Shown piece by piece: positions 48,420-57,423 of a stretch of DNA of 64,000 nt. The DNA is from Pedobacter cryoconitis (GTDB lineage: Bacteria > Bacteroidota > Bacteroidia > Sphingobacteriales > Sphingobacteriaceae). The notes under the pieces were generated by a model, which was not told the origin of the DNA, made no database searches, and saw only the letters and a program-made list of their open reading frames with translations. The stretch's first letter is position 1, and every line of letters begins with the position of its first letter. The DNA is taken from positions 248,001 to 312,000 of the forward strand of contig NZ_JACHCC010000007.1 of assembly GCF_014207135.1 (NCBI RefSeq), read 5' to 3'. Made by a program: the position numbers and the translations under genes.

Positions 48420-49445
48420 TTAATAGGTTAAAATACCACGTTGAACGCTATAACTTTTATTTATCTCACTTGAGGAATCTTCTATAAGAAGATCTAAATC
48501 AATTTTAAGTCTGATAAGATCTTTAACAATCCCTTCTTTAGTCAGTGGTTTTTCTGTTCCATTTGGACTAGAAACAGAGAGTCTATAAGTGGGCTCATTA
48601 ATAATTCGGTTAATTTGCGATGAAACCACCTTTGCTATTTCCAATTCTGTCCCAGCGTTATAATAAAGTTTATTGCTATCAATATCATGGACAATGCTAG
48701 TGAGTTGAAAGCTTTTTAAAGTTTCGAGTTGATCGTCACAATCTGCTTTTAAGGTTTTAAGGAGTCTTATCCCCCTTCTGGAACCATCGTTGGTAGCGGT
48801 TCCTTTATGATTGATATTGTTAGCTGTTGCAAAAGGATAATCTAAGTGCTTTGTCTCCTTAACAAAGTTAAAAAGATAGATACCTTTATAGTGCTCGTTT
48901 CCCGTTTCCGTATATTTATCAGAGTGATACCAAAAACTAGGTACGATATCAACCTTACGGCCCAAGTTTTGGTTAATAATTGAAATGCTCTTTTCGCCTT
49001 TATCATCAACAATGTCATATTGTCTTTTCAGAATCTGAATGGCCTGTCGTCGTAGATCTTTTATATCAGAATTTGGATCAGAGTCAGTATAAGGGTTAAC
49101 AGGTTGCCCTTGCGGATAATGATAGCGATTTATCACTGTCAACAAATCAATATCACTATGTACCTTTATGTTGGTACCAGCCATAACGGAACCTTGATTT
49201 TTATAAGCTCTGCGAAAGTGCAAATTAAAATCACGTTCTAAATGATTTTGTACATTTTGTGCTGCCTGAAGTGTCCGTTCATTATACTTTTTCCCTATTG
49301 GAAGCATAGACTCCACTAGGTACTTAATATTTTCAGGTAAGTCCGAAGTACTAAAAGATTTTGTTAGAGTAGACTCATTAAAGTCCTTATCAAATCTTCT
49401 ATTTTGGAGATTTGATAGCCTCCGGCCATAATTTAGATTTGCCAT
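48420..49445 (-). CDS. cdnE: CBASS cGAS/DncV-like nucleotidyltransferase (CdnE-type)
   Basis: The 341-residue protein has the CD-NTase core: GSVMAGTNIKVHSDIDLL gives the G85-S86 motif and metal-binding Asp98 and Asp100, and the third acid is Asp166 in RKVDIVPSF. It would make a cyclic dinucleotide on phage infection; by association with STING the product is expected to be c-di-GMP. The CdnE clade is inferred from the pairing with TIR-STING. It lies between a 58-residue small gene (3 nt) and cap12 (1 nt). Confidence 0.88.
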   Translation of the reverse strand: MANLNYGRRLSNLQNRRFDKDFNESTLTKSFSTSDLPENIKYLVESMLPIGKKYNERTLQAAQNVQNHLERDFNLHFRRAYKNQGSVMAGTNIKVHSDIDLLTVINRYHYPQGQPVNPYTDSDPNSDIKDLRRQAIQILKRQYDIVDDKGEKSISIINQNLGRKVDIVPSFWYHSDKYTETGNEHYKGIYLFNFVKETKHLDYPFATANNINHKGTATNDGSRRGIRLLKTLKADCDDQLETLKSFQLTSIVHDIDSNKLYYNAGTELEIAKVVSSQINRIINEPTYRLSVSSPNGTEKPLTKEGIVKDLIRLKIDLDLLIEDSSSEINKSYSVQRGILTY

Positions 49446-49448
49446 ATG

Positions 49449-49625
49449 CTATCCCTTCTCCTTTCTAACTCCTTTAAACGGAGTTCCATCTTGTTTAACA
49501 TCCATGAACCGACCTGTGTCAGCATCTCTTTTAACCCATTGGTCTGTTTTTGGGTTGTGTGTTTGTGAGCGGTCTCTTACTGCTCCATTTCTGTGGCCAT
49601 CGCCAGTCTTACCGTTTCTTGCCAT
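49449..49625 (-). CDS. 58-residue basic protein leading the CBASS operon
   Basis: From ATG 49625 the protein has 58 residues, rich in Lys, Arg, Gly and Asp: RNGKTGDGHRNGAVRDRSQT, then NPKTDQWVKRDADTGRFMDV, and a GVRKEK end. An upstream extension to 49649 is unlikely because the conserved-looking part begins at ARNGKTGDGHRNGAV. Similar short proteins are common in many bacteria and I know no function. The stop is 3 nt before the cdnE start, so it is co-translated with CBASS. Confidence 0.7.
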   Translation of the reverse strand: MARNGKTGDGHRNGAVRDRSQTHNPKTDQWVKRDADTGRFMDVKQDGTPFKGVRKEKG

Positions 49626-49762
49626 ACTTTTAAAAATTAGGTTGTACAATTCCCTTTGCCAATGGCATTGAACGCAGGGCGTTAATTACACCTCACATTG
49701 CAAGGTGTTTTCATAAAGCACGTAGAGGGTATATTCTGGTGGCGAAACAAGGGAAAAAATAA

Positions 49763-49792
49763 TTTGAGGAATGAAAACTATTTATACCTTTG
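49763..49792 (+). promoter_or_regulatory. consensus promoter in the CBASS/TA gap
   Basis: TTTG (49763-49766), 18 nt, then TACCTTTG (49785-49792) is a full match to the Bacteroidota promoter. The gene nearest downstream is 600 nt away, so it may drive a non-coding RNA. Confidence 0.6.
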
Positions 49793-49799
49793 CGGCGTT

Positions 49800-49890
49800 A
49801 TACAAAATATAACCTTGGTTGCTATCCAGCAACCCGATGCTATGTAAGGTTAGGCCTGCATCGATCCGCTAAAATTTTTGCAGGCTTTAC
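49800..49890 (+). ncRNA. candidate structured RNA between CBASS and the TA module
   Basis: Just after the consensus promoter are two strong hairpins: GGTTGCT (49817-49823)/AGCAACC (49828-49834) with a 4-nt loop, and GCCTGCA (49854-49860)/TGCAGGC (49879-49885). GATGC (49836-49840) can alternatively pair with GCATC (49858-49862). The open frame in this region has no coding character. No clear terminator is seen, so the 3' end is uncertain. Confidence 0.4.
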
Positions 49891-50351
49891 CAAAAGACCT
49901 CTCACAATTAATCAGCCAATAGTTATATGTCAGTTAGATAGATGTAATGCTAATATTTTTGGCTTCATCTTTGATGTTACGCTATGAATGTTAGCTTTTT
50001 TGCCAATTAAATTAATTTCTGTGAAGAATTGGGAAATCTCTTCCATTATAACACTCAGCAAAAATCGTAATGAAAAACTTATCAACAGACAAATAATAAA
50101 TATTTAGTAAGTTAAACTGTCATAGTTTGACTAAAAATCATACATATTGTCAGATAGTGTTTTACTTACACTAAATGAAACAATGTTTGTATATCTCGCA
50201 GTAAAGCAAATTTTTTGCCTTCAAAACTCTCTTCTGTGCGTTTTTATTTCAAATCATTTGTCCAATTTTTTCTTTTTTGTTTGGTGACAATTATCTAACA
50301 GCTTTCAAAGCTTATAGGCGAATTAATTTGTGTTTATTTTAATTTATCGAT
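49891..50351. other. intergenic, no gene seen
   Basis: AT-rich DNA between the divergent CBASS and TA operons. Short inverted repeats occur (AAACT/AGTTT near 50117) but no gene, terminator or large repeat is clear. A TTAGC followed by six T at about 49988 is a weak terminator candidate for the RNA upstream. Confidence 0.4.
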
Positions 50352-50401
50352 TTAATTCTCAATTCGCGATTTGCGAATTGAGAATTAAGTTTTTATATTT
50401 A
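50352..50401 (+). promoter_or_regulatory. palindromic operator with embedded promoter of the TA genes
   Basis: TTAATTCTCAATTCGC (50352-50367) and GCGAATTGAGAATTAA (50373-50388) form a perfect 16-bp inverted repeat with a 5-nt loop. TTTG at 50370-50373 inside it and TATATTTA at 50394-50401 give a promoter with 20-nt spacing. The start would fall at about the ATG (50406), so the transcript would be leaderless. A repressor binding here would block the -33 element. Confidence 0.65.
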
Positions 50402-50405
50402 CAGT

Positions 50406-50930
50406 ATGAAAGCACATAACGGTATGAGACCGCATGACATTGTGGTGCTATTGAAGATCATTGCCTTTCAAGGCAATCACTGGTTAAGTAAAGATTTGTC
50501 GGCAACTTTGTTTATCAGTCCTTCGGAGATCAGTGAATCGTTAAACAGATCTATGATTGCAGGGCTACTTAGCCCGGATAAGAAGAGAGTGATGAAAAAT
50601 GCGATGCTTAAATTTATTGAGAATGGATTGCGTTTTGTTTTTCCGGCAGAACTTGGTGCGATTGAAAGGGGAATGGCGACAGGACATAGTGCCCCTGTAC
50701 TTAAGGAATTCTTTTCTTCATCGGAAGATTATGTCTGGCCATTTTCATCGGGTAAATCCAAGGGGCAGTCAATTACTCCGTTATATACCAATCAGGCGCG
50801 TGCGGCTGAACTTGATCAGCATTTGTATGATATGCTTGCCCTTGTTGATGCGATCAGAATTGGTAAGGTAAGGGAATGTGAGAAGGCAGTCGAATTATTG
50901 AAAATGTATTTTAACGGAATTTATGCATGA
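50406..50930 (+). CDS. winged-helix protein, probable antitoxin
   Basis: The 174-residue protein has an N-terminal winged helix (IVVLLKIIAFQGNHWLSKDL, then SPSEISESLNRSMIAGLLS). It overlaps the next gene by 8 nt. The pair of a DNA-binding protein and a nucleotidyltransferase is like AbiEi/AbiEii and related toxin-antitoxin modules; the palindrome before it is a plausible autorepression site. The N-terminal HTH would then bind the operator and the C-terminal part the toxin. Antitoxin function is inferred. Confidence 0.65.
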   Translation: MKAHNGMRPHDIVVLLKIIAFQGNHWLSKDLSATLFISPSEISESLNRSMIAGLLSPDKKRVMKNAMLKFIENGLRFVFPAELGAIERGMATGHSAPVLKEFFSSSEDYVWPFSSGKSKGQSITPLYTNQARAAELDQHLYDMLALVDAIRIGKVRECEKAVELLKMYFNGIYA

Positions 50931-51612
50931 AAATTTAACCCGCATCAAAGCGGTTAGTAAAGTCCTGGATGGACTGAAGCAAGAGTATGTGTTTGTTGGC
51001 GGGGCTACGGTTTCGCTTTATGCTACTGATCCTGAACTGGCTGAAGAGGTGAGGCCGACGGATGATGTGGATGTGATTGTTGAACTCGCTAGCTATGGAG
51101 GCTATGCTGAGATTGATGAGAAGTTACGTGCGCTCGGTTTTGCGAACGATGTGGAATCCGGAGTAATTTGCCGGTACCGGTTACAGGGGATTGTTGTGGA
51201 TGTGATGCCAACAGAACCTAAGGTGATTGGTTTTAGTAATATTTGGTACCCTGATGGTTTTGCCAATGCGGTAACAAAGGCTTTAGATGACGAAACATCT
51301 GTACGCATATTTTCTATGCCTTATTTTGTAGCTTCTAAATGGGAGGCTTTTAAAGGTCGGGGTAAGGGTGACTACAGGACAAGCAAGGATTTTGAAGACC
51401 TGGTTTATGTTTGGGAAAATGCGGATGACTTTGCTGAACAGATTATTGCTGCTCCAGCGGACGTAAAAGACTATCTTAAAAACGAATTATCTACAATAAT
51501 GAATTCTGACGATTTTTCAGAAGGTCTTTATGCACATTTGTCTGGCGGGTATGGTGGAAAAGATGCGAATTATATACTCATCAAATTACAGCAGGCTTTT
51601 GAAATCTATTAA
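50923..51612 (+). CDS. nucleotidyltransferase, probable toxin (AbiEii-like)
   Basis: The 229-residue protein has a nucleotidyltransferase core: VFVGGATVSLYA, TDDVDVIVEL (two metal-binding Asp) and VVDVMPTEP (third Asp). This is the fold of AbiEii and MenT-type toxins, which modify tRNA or block translation by nucleotide transfer. It overlaps the winged-helix gene, as expected for a type IV-like pair. It could instead be a housekeeping or defence nucleotidyltransferase; the pair and the island context favour a toxin. Confidence 0.65.
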   Translation: MHENLTRIKAVSKVLDGLKQEYVFVGGATVSLYATDPELAEEVRPTDDVDVIVELASYGGYAEIDEKLRALGFANDVESGVICRYRLQGIVVDVMPTEPKVIGFSNIWYPDGFANAVTKALDDETSVRIFSMPYFVASKWEAFKGRGKGDYRTSKDFEDLVYVWENADDFAEQIIAAPADVKDYLKNELSTIMNSDDFSEGLYAHLSGGYGGKDANYILIKLQQAFEIY

Positions 51613-51836
51613 TAGGACCTTCTAGAGCTGCTAAACAGACAGTTGAATCAGCTCATGTTTAAAGTTCTGCCTGATTTGGAAAATGTCCCAGAAATAGCGG
51701 TTCCTCACTGATTGGAAATTCATATTTAAAAGGACGTTCGGATTTGAATAGCCGAACAATGCTATAGATGATGCAAGTATACTACACATTGTTGTGGTGA
51801 ATTAGTTTGCTATATTAGTGGTTTAAATTAGCGTCT

Positions 51837-53978
51837 ATGTTCATATTTTTAGGTATCGTTTTATTAATCATTATAATTGTTGCTTCAAGTAAAAAGAAGC
51901 AGCCTTCAGCTCTTCCAGAGATTCAATTTAATTCAGCACCTAAACCCTACGTACAACCAACAAAAATCAATCCGGTGGCGATTAACATGGTTACTAAGCA
52001 TTTTGGAGGGGAATGGCTGCAGTTCCTAGCCGCAAAGGGCGATAGGGTAGCTGTTAGTGATCAGAGAATTCGTGAAATGGTAGCTATTGGGTATTCTCAG
52101 ATGAAAACTAAAGCTCTTGAACATTTGCTGATTTCCTTCATTCATATTACTACTGATAATACACCTGGTACAATCGGCGTCAACGTCAAGAGCGACAATT
52201 ATGCTGCCCTTCACGAGGCAATTTATGGGTTGATCAAAACAAACCGATTTAATCAGGTTTCCATTCTATCTACATTAAATTTTTTATCTGAAACGGCCTA
52301 TGCTGACAAGAAGCGAGAGGAGCTTGAGCGAAAAGCAGAAGCTGCAGAGAATAAGGCCAAACAACTGGAGTTGAAACAACAGTTGGCGGAGCAGCGCAAA
52401 GTCATAGCTCAAAAGGAATCGGAACTTAAACTAAAAGCTGCGGAACATCTGCAAACTTTGAATACTACTCCATCTGAGGCGGGAGTTAATGCGTCTTTAC
52501 GCCAGAATCAGACGCTTGACTTAAGTACTGGAAAATGGGAAGTAGCAGAGAACAGGGTGGATGATTCGATCATCGAAGTTTCCCAGGAAAGTACGAAGAT
52601 CACTCTCCCTCCGGTAGAGCCTGCTTCGTACTCATCAAATTATCAAACTAATTATCCTGAATATGACCCTGATCAGTATTCCTTGGGTAAGAAGTATAAA
52701 AAGAAGCTAAATCTTGCACCTCAGGAAGTAAAATGGCTTAACAAATTCTGGAACTATTCTAATGTATTCAATTCTATTGAAGGGTGTGAACTGGAAATTA
52801 TCAAGCTATATTTATTGACAATCAAGTTATTGAATAAACGACTGAAGAAGGAAAACTCTTCGCTGGATCAGGAAATTGAGCCATTGAAGACCATGACCGC
52901 AGAATTTGAGAAGTCTCAGCCTAATTACTGGCAAGGCTATGATGAGGTATATACGGGTGGATCTGCGGAATCGGAAGCTTATAATTTCGTGTATAAAAAA
53001 GCCGAATCTGTTATAAGGGAGCAATGGAAGCACAAGCGTAAGATATCAGCCACCTTTTATTCCAGGAGTGTTGAGATAAAAGAATTCTTTGATAGCAGGT
53101 TGGGAAATTTGGTTGAAGAGATTATAGATCAATTAATCCCGACTATAGGCGTGCCGGATGAGATTACGGAAATCGCTTTAAACGAAGCAACTACTACCAG
53201 GTGGAAAACGCAGTTTCAGGAATTAACTGATGGTTACATGGCTGATGACCATACTGAACTTACTGCAGCATTACATAGGTTAGGCAAATTGAATAAAAAG
53301 AATCCTTCAGTGGAACATATCTTCTATGAGGCTTCTAAATTCATGACCCCATTGGACAAGGTGGAAGCACTAAAATTTTATATGCATTATATTTGGAAGG
53401 ATCTCAATTCTGTAGTAGTCGACAGAAAGGAATTAAACAAGACGATTCAGAAAAAGCTATTTGCGAATGAAGGACAATTGAGCGCTTTTCAGGAGATTAT
53501 AGATGAGCTGGTAAGAGGTCGCAACTTAACTGCAGCGTTAAAAGCTGTTGAGGGTATTTATAAAGCAAAACGCAAGAATATTACTTTGGACACTGAGGCA
53601 ATCAGGCGAGTGGAAGAGCAGCATAGTGGAACTGTTGACAAATTGAATGAATATCTACAGGATGATGATGAAGTTTATGAATTGCATGTTAGCCGTCCAA
53701 CAGAGCCGGTGTCTGCGGTTCAGACTGGGCTGGCCTTAACCAGTGAAGTATCACTCAGTCAAATACAACTGGAATGTTTGAGGCTATTCGATAATGAATC
53801 GCATTCGGCTGATTCGGCCGATATAGAGTCTTTTGCCAAATCAAAATCTGTATTTAAAAACCAGCTTATTGATGGGATCAATGAGAGCTGCTATGAGGTC
53901 CTGGATGATGTATTAATTGAAGAAACTGAAGATGGATATGAAATTAATCCGAATTATTATACACAAATTAGAGCTTAA
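51837..53978 (+). CDS. sngA: Shango SngA-like TerB-domain protein
   Basis: The 713-residue protein begins with a membrane helix (FIFLGIVLLIIIIVASS), has a coiled coil at about residues 158-210, TerB-type helical regions, and a C-terminal TerB-C-like domain (SLSQIQLECLRLFDNE, then YEVLDDVLIEETEDGYEIN). TerB domains occur in membrane-linked stress and defence systems. Together with the next two genes it matches the known Shango anti-phage system (SngA TerB protein, SngB ATPase, SngC helicase). The gene stop overlaps the start of the ATPase gene by one base (TAATG). The individual assignments rest on domain logic, not on a search. Confidence 0.75.
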   Translation: MFIFLGIVLLIIIIVASSKKKQPSALPEIQFNSAPKPYVQPTKINPVAINMVTKHFGGEWLQFLAAKGDRVAVSDQRIREMVAIGYSQMKTKALEHLLISFIHITTDNTPGTIGVNVKSDNYAALHEAIYGLIKTNRFNQVSILSTLNFLSETAYADKKREELERKAEAAENKAKQLELKQQLAEQRKVIAQKESELKLKAAEHLQTLNTTPSEAGVNASLRQNQTLDLSTGKWEVAENRVDDSIIEVSQESTKITLPPVEPASYSSNYQTNYPEYDPDQYSLGKKYKKKLNLAPQEVKWLNKFWNYSNVFNSIEGCELEIIKLYLLTIKLLNKRLKKENSSLDQEIEPLKTMTAEFEKSQPNYWQGYDEVYTGGSAESEAYNFVYKKAESVIREQWKHKRKISATFYSRSVEIKEFFDSRLGNLVEEIIDQLIPTIGVPDEITEIALNEATTTRWKTQFQELTDGYMADDHTELTAALHRLGKLNKKNPSVEHIFYEASKFMTPLDKVEALKFYMHYIWKDLNSVVVDRKELNKTIQKKLFANEGQLSAFQEIIDELVRGRNLTAALKAVEGIYKAKRKNITLDTEAIRRVEEQHSGTVDKLNEYLQDDDEVYELHVSRPTEPVSAVQTGLALTSEVSLSQIQLECLRLFDNESHSADSADIESFAKSKSVFKNQLIDGINESCYEVLDDVLIEETEDGYEINPNYYTQIRA

Positions 53979-55291
53979 TGATATCAAATTTAAAACCCAA
54001 GGAATCTACTGCCATTATTAATTCACTGCTTGGTGGAGTTGTTCCTAAAATCGGTGTGCAACACATTACTGTGGGTAGATCGCCTGAAGTGGAAGCTTTT
54101 TTAAGCGCTTTAGAGGATGTTAAAAATGGACACAGTATTGTGAAGTTTTGGATCGGTGAGTTCGGTTCTGGAAAATCATTTATGTTGCACTTACTGAATA
54201 CTGTCGCCCTTAAACAAAAATTTGTGGTGGCAAATGCTGATTTTACTCCTGATAACCGCCTATATTCAAATGATGGTAAGGGAGTTGCCTTGTATGCTAC
54301 AATCATGGATAATGTATCTATCCAGACTAAACCTGAAGGAGGGGCTTTGCCGACACTACTTGATAAATGGATAGAGCAAATTATGATGCAAACGGCGCAG
54401 TCAAATGGTATTAGTCTTGGTGAGATTAGAGATGAACAGTATCAACAGTTGGTTCAGAATGACATTATGAAAACTGTGAATGAGATCACGGAGGTTGGTG
54501 GATTTGATTTTGCCTGGGTGGTGGTTAAGTACTATGAAGGATTTATCAAGGAAGATGATCTTTTGCGCCGGAACGCTTTAAAGTGGTTAAAGGGTGAATA
54601 CAAAACTAAAACCGAAGCAAGAGCCGATCTTGGTGTCCGGGAAATTATTAATGACCTGAACTACTATGATATGCTTAAAAATTTCTGTAAACTGTTTGTG
54701 AGCATTGGTTATAGCGGATTTATGATCAATTTGGATGAGGCAATTAACCTCTACAAAATATCCACTTCGGTAATGCGGGAGAAAAACTATGAAAAGATAC
54801 TAAGCATATATAATGACTGTTTCCAGGGGAAGATCAGTAACTTGTTTATTAATTTTGCAGGCACAAAAGAAGTGCTGGAGAATCCGCGTCGTGGGTTGTT
54901 TAGCTATCAGGCTTTAAAATCGAGGCTGGAAACAAATAAGTTCGAAACCCAGCAGATCAGAGATTTCGCTCAACCAGTAATACGTTTAATGCCTTTGGAC
55001 CATAATGAGATCTTTGTGTTGCTGAAAAAGTTGAAATTAGTTTTTGATTTCAATTATAAGATTGATTTGGCAGTGACTGATACCGATATTCAACAGTTTA
55101 TGGAGGAACTTTTCAATAAGCCGGGAGCTAATGAGTTCCTGACTCCAAGAGAGGTGATTCGTGATTTTCTGAACATATTGAGCATTATCCGTCAAAATCC
55201 AAATGTCGATAAGAAAAAGCTATTTGGTGATCTGGAGATTAAAGATGAACGACCAAATGAGACCCTTCTTGCTGACATTGAGGAATTATAA
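53978..55291 (+). CDS. sngB: Shango SngB-like ATPase (BrxD-related)
   Basis: The 437-residue protein is a P-loop ATPase of the DUF2791/BrxD group: GEFGSGKSFML (Walker A, Lys66) and GFMINLDEAINL (Walker B). An N-terminal segment (SLLGGVVPKIGVQHITVGR) is typical of these proteins. BrxD belongs to type 2 BREX, but there are no other BREX genes here. The gene sits between the TerB protein and the helicase, as in Shango. The stop is 2 nt before the helicase GTG start. Confidence 0.8.
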   Translation: MISNLKPKESTAIINSLLGGVVPKIGVQHITVGRSPEVEAFLSALEDVKNGHSIVKFWIGEFGSGKSFMLHLLNTVALKQKFVVANADFTPDNRLYSNDGKGVALYATIMDNVSIQTKPEGGALPTLLDKWIEQIMMQTAQSNGISLGEIRDEQYQQLVQNDIMKTVNEITEVGGFDFAWVVVKYYEGFIKEDDLLRRNALKWLKGEYKTKTEARADLGVREIINDLNYYDMLKNFCKLFVSIGYSGFMINLDEAINLYKISTSVMREKNYEKILSIYNDCFQGKISNLFINFAGTKEVLENPRRGLFSYQALKSRLETNKFETQQIRDFAQPVIRLMPLDHNEIFVLLKKLKLVFDFNYKIDLAVTDTDIQQFMEELFNKPGANEFLTPREVIRDFLNILSIIRQNPNVDKKKLFGDLEIKDERPNETLLADIEEL

Positions 55292-55293
55292 AG

Positions 55294-57423
55294 GTGTTTG
55301 AGCTGCTGTCTGAACCTGTTAGGAAGTATATACGCGATAAACACTGGGAATCATTGCGTCCCATCCAGGCGGCGGCGATAGAAAAGATCATGACCACTCC
55401 GCTGAACTTGATACTCGCTTCCAGAACCGCATCCGGGAAAACCGAGGCGGCTTTTTTGCCGATTCTTTCCAAAGTTGATTTTACTCAGCCAAGTGTCCAG
55501 GTATTATATATTTCACCCCTGATAGCTTTAATCAATGATCAGTTCACAAGGATTGAAGATCTTTGTGCTTATTTGGATGTCAGCGTAACTAAATGGCACG
55601 GCGAGGCCAGCCAGGCAAGGAAAAAGAATCTGGTGAAAAATCCGAATGGAGTGCTTTTAATTACTCCGGAGTCTTTGGAGGCAATGCTGGTTAATGCACC
55701 TTATAATGCGAATACGCTATTTTCAGGTTTAAAATATGTGGTTATTGATGAGATTCATTCTTTCATTGGTGCAGACCGGGGTATTCAGCTAAAATCAATC
55801 CTTTCAAGATTACAGTATTTAAATACTGACAAATTTGTAGTAGTTGGACTTTCTGCAACGATCGGTGACTATACTGAAGCTAAAAAGATGACAGGAGATC
55901 CTGATCATACTAAAGTTCTTTTAGATAGAACAGCCAAGGAGATGGAGGCGAATTTCAAATATTTCAAAATGGAAGCCGCTGATTTGCCGCTAGCATTAAT
56001 GAAAGATTTGTACTTGAATACTATGGCAAACAAAGTGCTGATATTTCCCAATAGTCGTGGCCGTGCAGAGGAAATAGCAGTCAAGCTGAAAAAGATTTCA
56101 GACAAAGTAAATGGGCATGCAAATTATTTTTCCCATCATTCATCTATTGATAAAGAGCTCCGTGAATATATTGAACATTTTGCCAAGACCAATGTCCGTT
56201 TCCCGTTTGCGATTTCCTGCACTTCTACCCTGGAGCTTGGCATTGATATAGGTTCGGTTGATAAGGTGGTTCAGGTTGACGCGACCTATTCTATCTCTTC
56301 TTTGATTCAACGCATTGGCAGAAGTGGCAGGCGGGATGGTGAAGTGAGCAAACTATTGTTTTATGCTACTGATAAATGGAATTTGCTGCAGTCGCTCGCC
56401 TGCTTTGATTTGTATAAAGAAGGTTTTATTGAGCCAGTGAATGTGGTTCGGCAGCCATTTGATATCTTATTGCATCAAATGCTGGCCTATGTAAAGCAGT
56501 TATCTAGTTGTACAAGGGCGATGCTTTGGGAACGAGTGCGGGAAAATTATGCCTTTGACCAGGTTGCAGAGCAGGACTTTGATGCTATTTTAACACAACT
56601 GCTCGAAAAAGATCTACTTGAATTGATTGGAGGAGAGCTTATCATTGGTGTTGAAGGAGAATGGGTGGTAAACAATAAAGATTTTTACAGTGTCTTCAAG
56701 ACTGAACCGACTTATAAAGTCTTAAATTATGATAAGCCTATCGGCGAAATTCCTTTCTCGCCGCAGCTCAATGAGGATGAAAATCTGTTGCTTGCAGCTC
56801 GTATTTGGAAGATTATCGAGGTAGACCATAAGGCTAAAAAGATTTCGGTTATTCCTGCTAAAGATGGTAAGAAGCCAATATTCTCTGGTTCAGGGGCTGA
56901 TTTGCACCCGAAGATCAGGGAGCGGATGCTTCAATTACTGCTTGAATCTGAGGAAATAACTGAACTGGATGAAACTTCAATCGACATCCTCAGAGAATTC
57001 CGCTCGGAGTTTAGAAATTATAGGATTGAAAGTCTCGAGGATGACCGACCCGCACTATTAAAGGAAGGCACAATACAGCTATATACTTTCCATGGCACCC
57101 GGGTTAATAAAAGCTTACATTTTTTATTTGACCTGATTGGTCAGGAAAGTAATTATCTGGAACAAACTAGTAGTTTTACGTTCACCGGTGGAAAAGCGGA
57201 GCTGCTTAGTTTTATCGCAGAAGCAATTCAGATATTAGAAGATATTGATTTTCACCTTGAGAACATAGTGTTAACCAAACCTTCGATAATGGAGTTTTCC
57301 AAGTGGGGACATTTTTTGCCCTTGCAGTTGAAGTGTCGTTTATTAAATGATAAATATTTTGATTTCTACGGGGCTCGTGATTTTTTGGATAGAGTCAGTC
57401 TGGTCGTTGTTGAATTTGAATAA
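55294..57423 (+). CDS. sngC: Shango SngC-like DEAD/DEAH helicase (BrxHI/Lhr-like)
   Basis: The 709-residue protein has the SF2 motifs: SRTASGKTEAAFLP (Walker A), VIDEIHSF (II), GLSATIGD (III) and QRIGRSGRRDG (VI), with a C-terminal region like Lhr/BrxHI helicases. The start is GTG 55294, 2 nt after the ATPase stop. In Shango, the helicase is the third component. It would unwind or translocate along nucleic acid in the defence response; the mechanism is not known to me. Confidence 0.82.
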   Translation: MFELLSEPVRKYIRDKHWESLRPIQAAAIEKIMTTPLNLILASRTASGKTEAAFLPILSKVDFTQPSVQVLYISPLIALINDQFTRIEDLCAYLDVSVTKWHGEASQARKKNLVKNPNGVLLITPESLEAMLVNAPYNANTLFSGLKYVVIDEIHSFIGADRGIQLKSILSRLQYLNTDKFVVVGLSATIGDYTEAKKMTGDPDHTKVLLDRTAKEMEANFKYFKMEAADLPLALMKDLYLNTMANKVLIFPNSRGRAEEIAVKLKKISDKVNGHANYFSHHSSIDKELREYIEHFAKTNVRFPFAISCTSTLELGIDIGSVDKVVQVDATYSISSLIQRIGRSGRRDGEVSKLLFYATDKWNLLQSLACFDLYKEGFIEPVNVVRQPFDILLHQMLAYVKQLSSCTRAMLWERVRENYAFDQVAEQDFDAILTQLLEKDLLELIGGELIIGVEGEWVVNNKDFYSVFKTEPTYKVLNYDKPIGEIPFSPQLNEDENLLLAARIWKIIEVDHKAKKISVIPAKDGKKPIFSGSGADLHPKIRERMLQLLLESEEITELDETSIDILREFRSEFRNYRIESLEDDRPALLKEGTIQLYTFHGTRVNKSLHFLFDLIGQESNYLEQTSSFTFTGGKAELLSFIAEAIQILEDIDFHLENIVLTKPSIMEFSKWGHFLPLQLKCRLLNDKYFDFYGARDFLDRVSLVVVEFE

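Noticed and set aside
49790..49987. Possible 65-residue gene after the consensus promoter
   Set aside because: It needs a TTG start, its sequence has no protein-like pattern, and it overlaps strong hairpins. A non-coding RNA is more likely.
53978..57423. BREX system (BrxD and BrxHI homologs)
   Set aside because: No BrxC, PglX, PglY, PglZ or BrxA/B genes are present. The TerB protein and tight three-gene operon fit Shango better.
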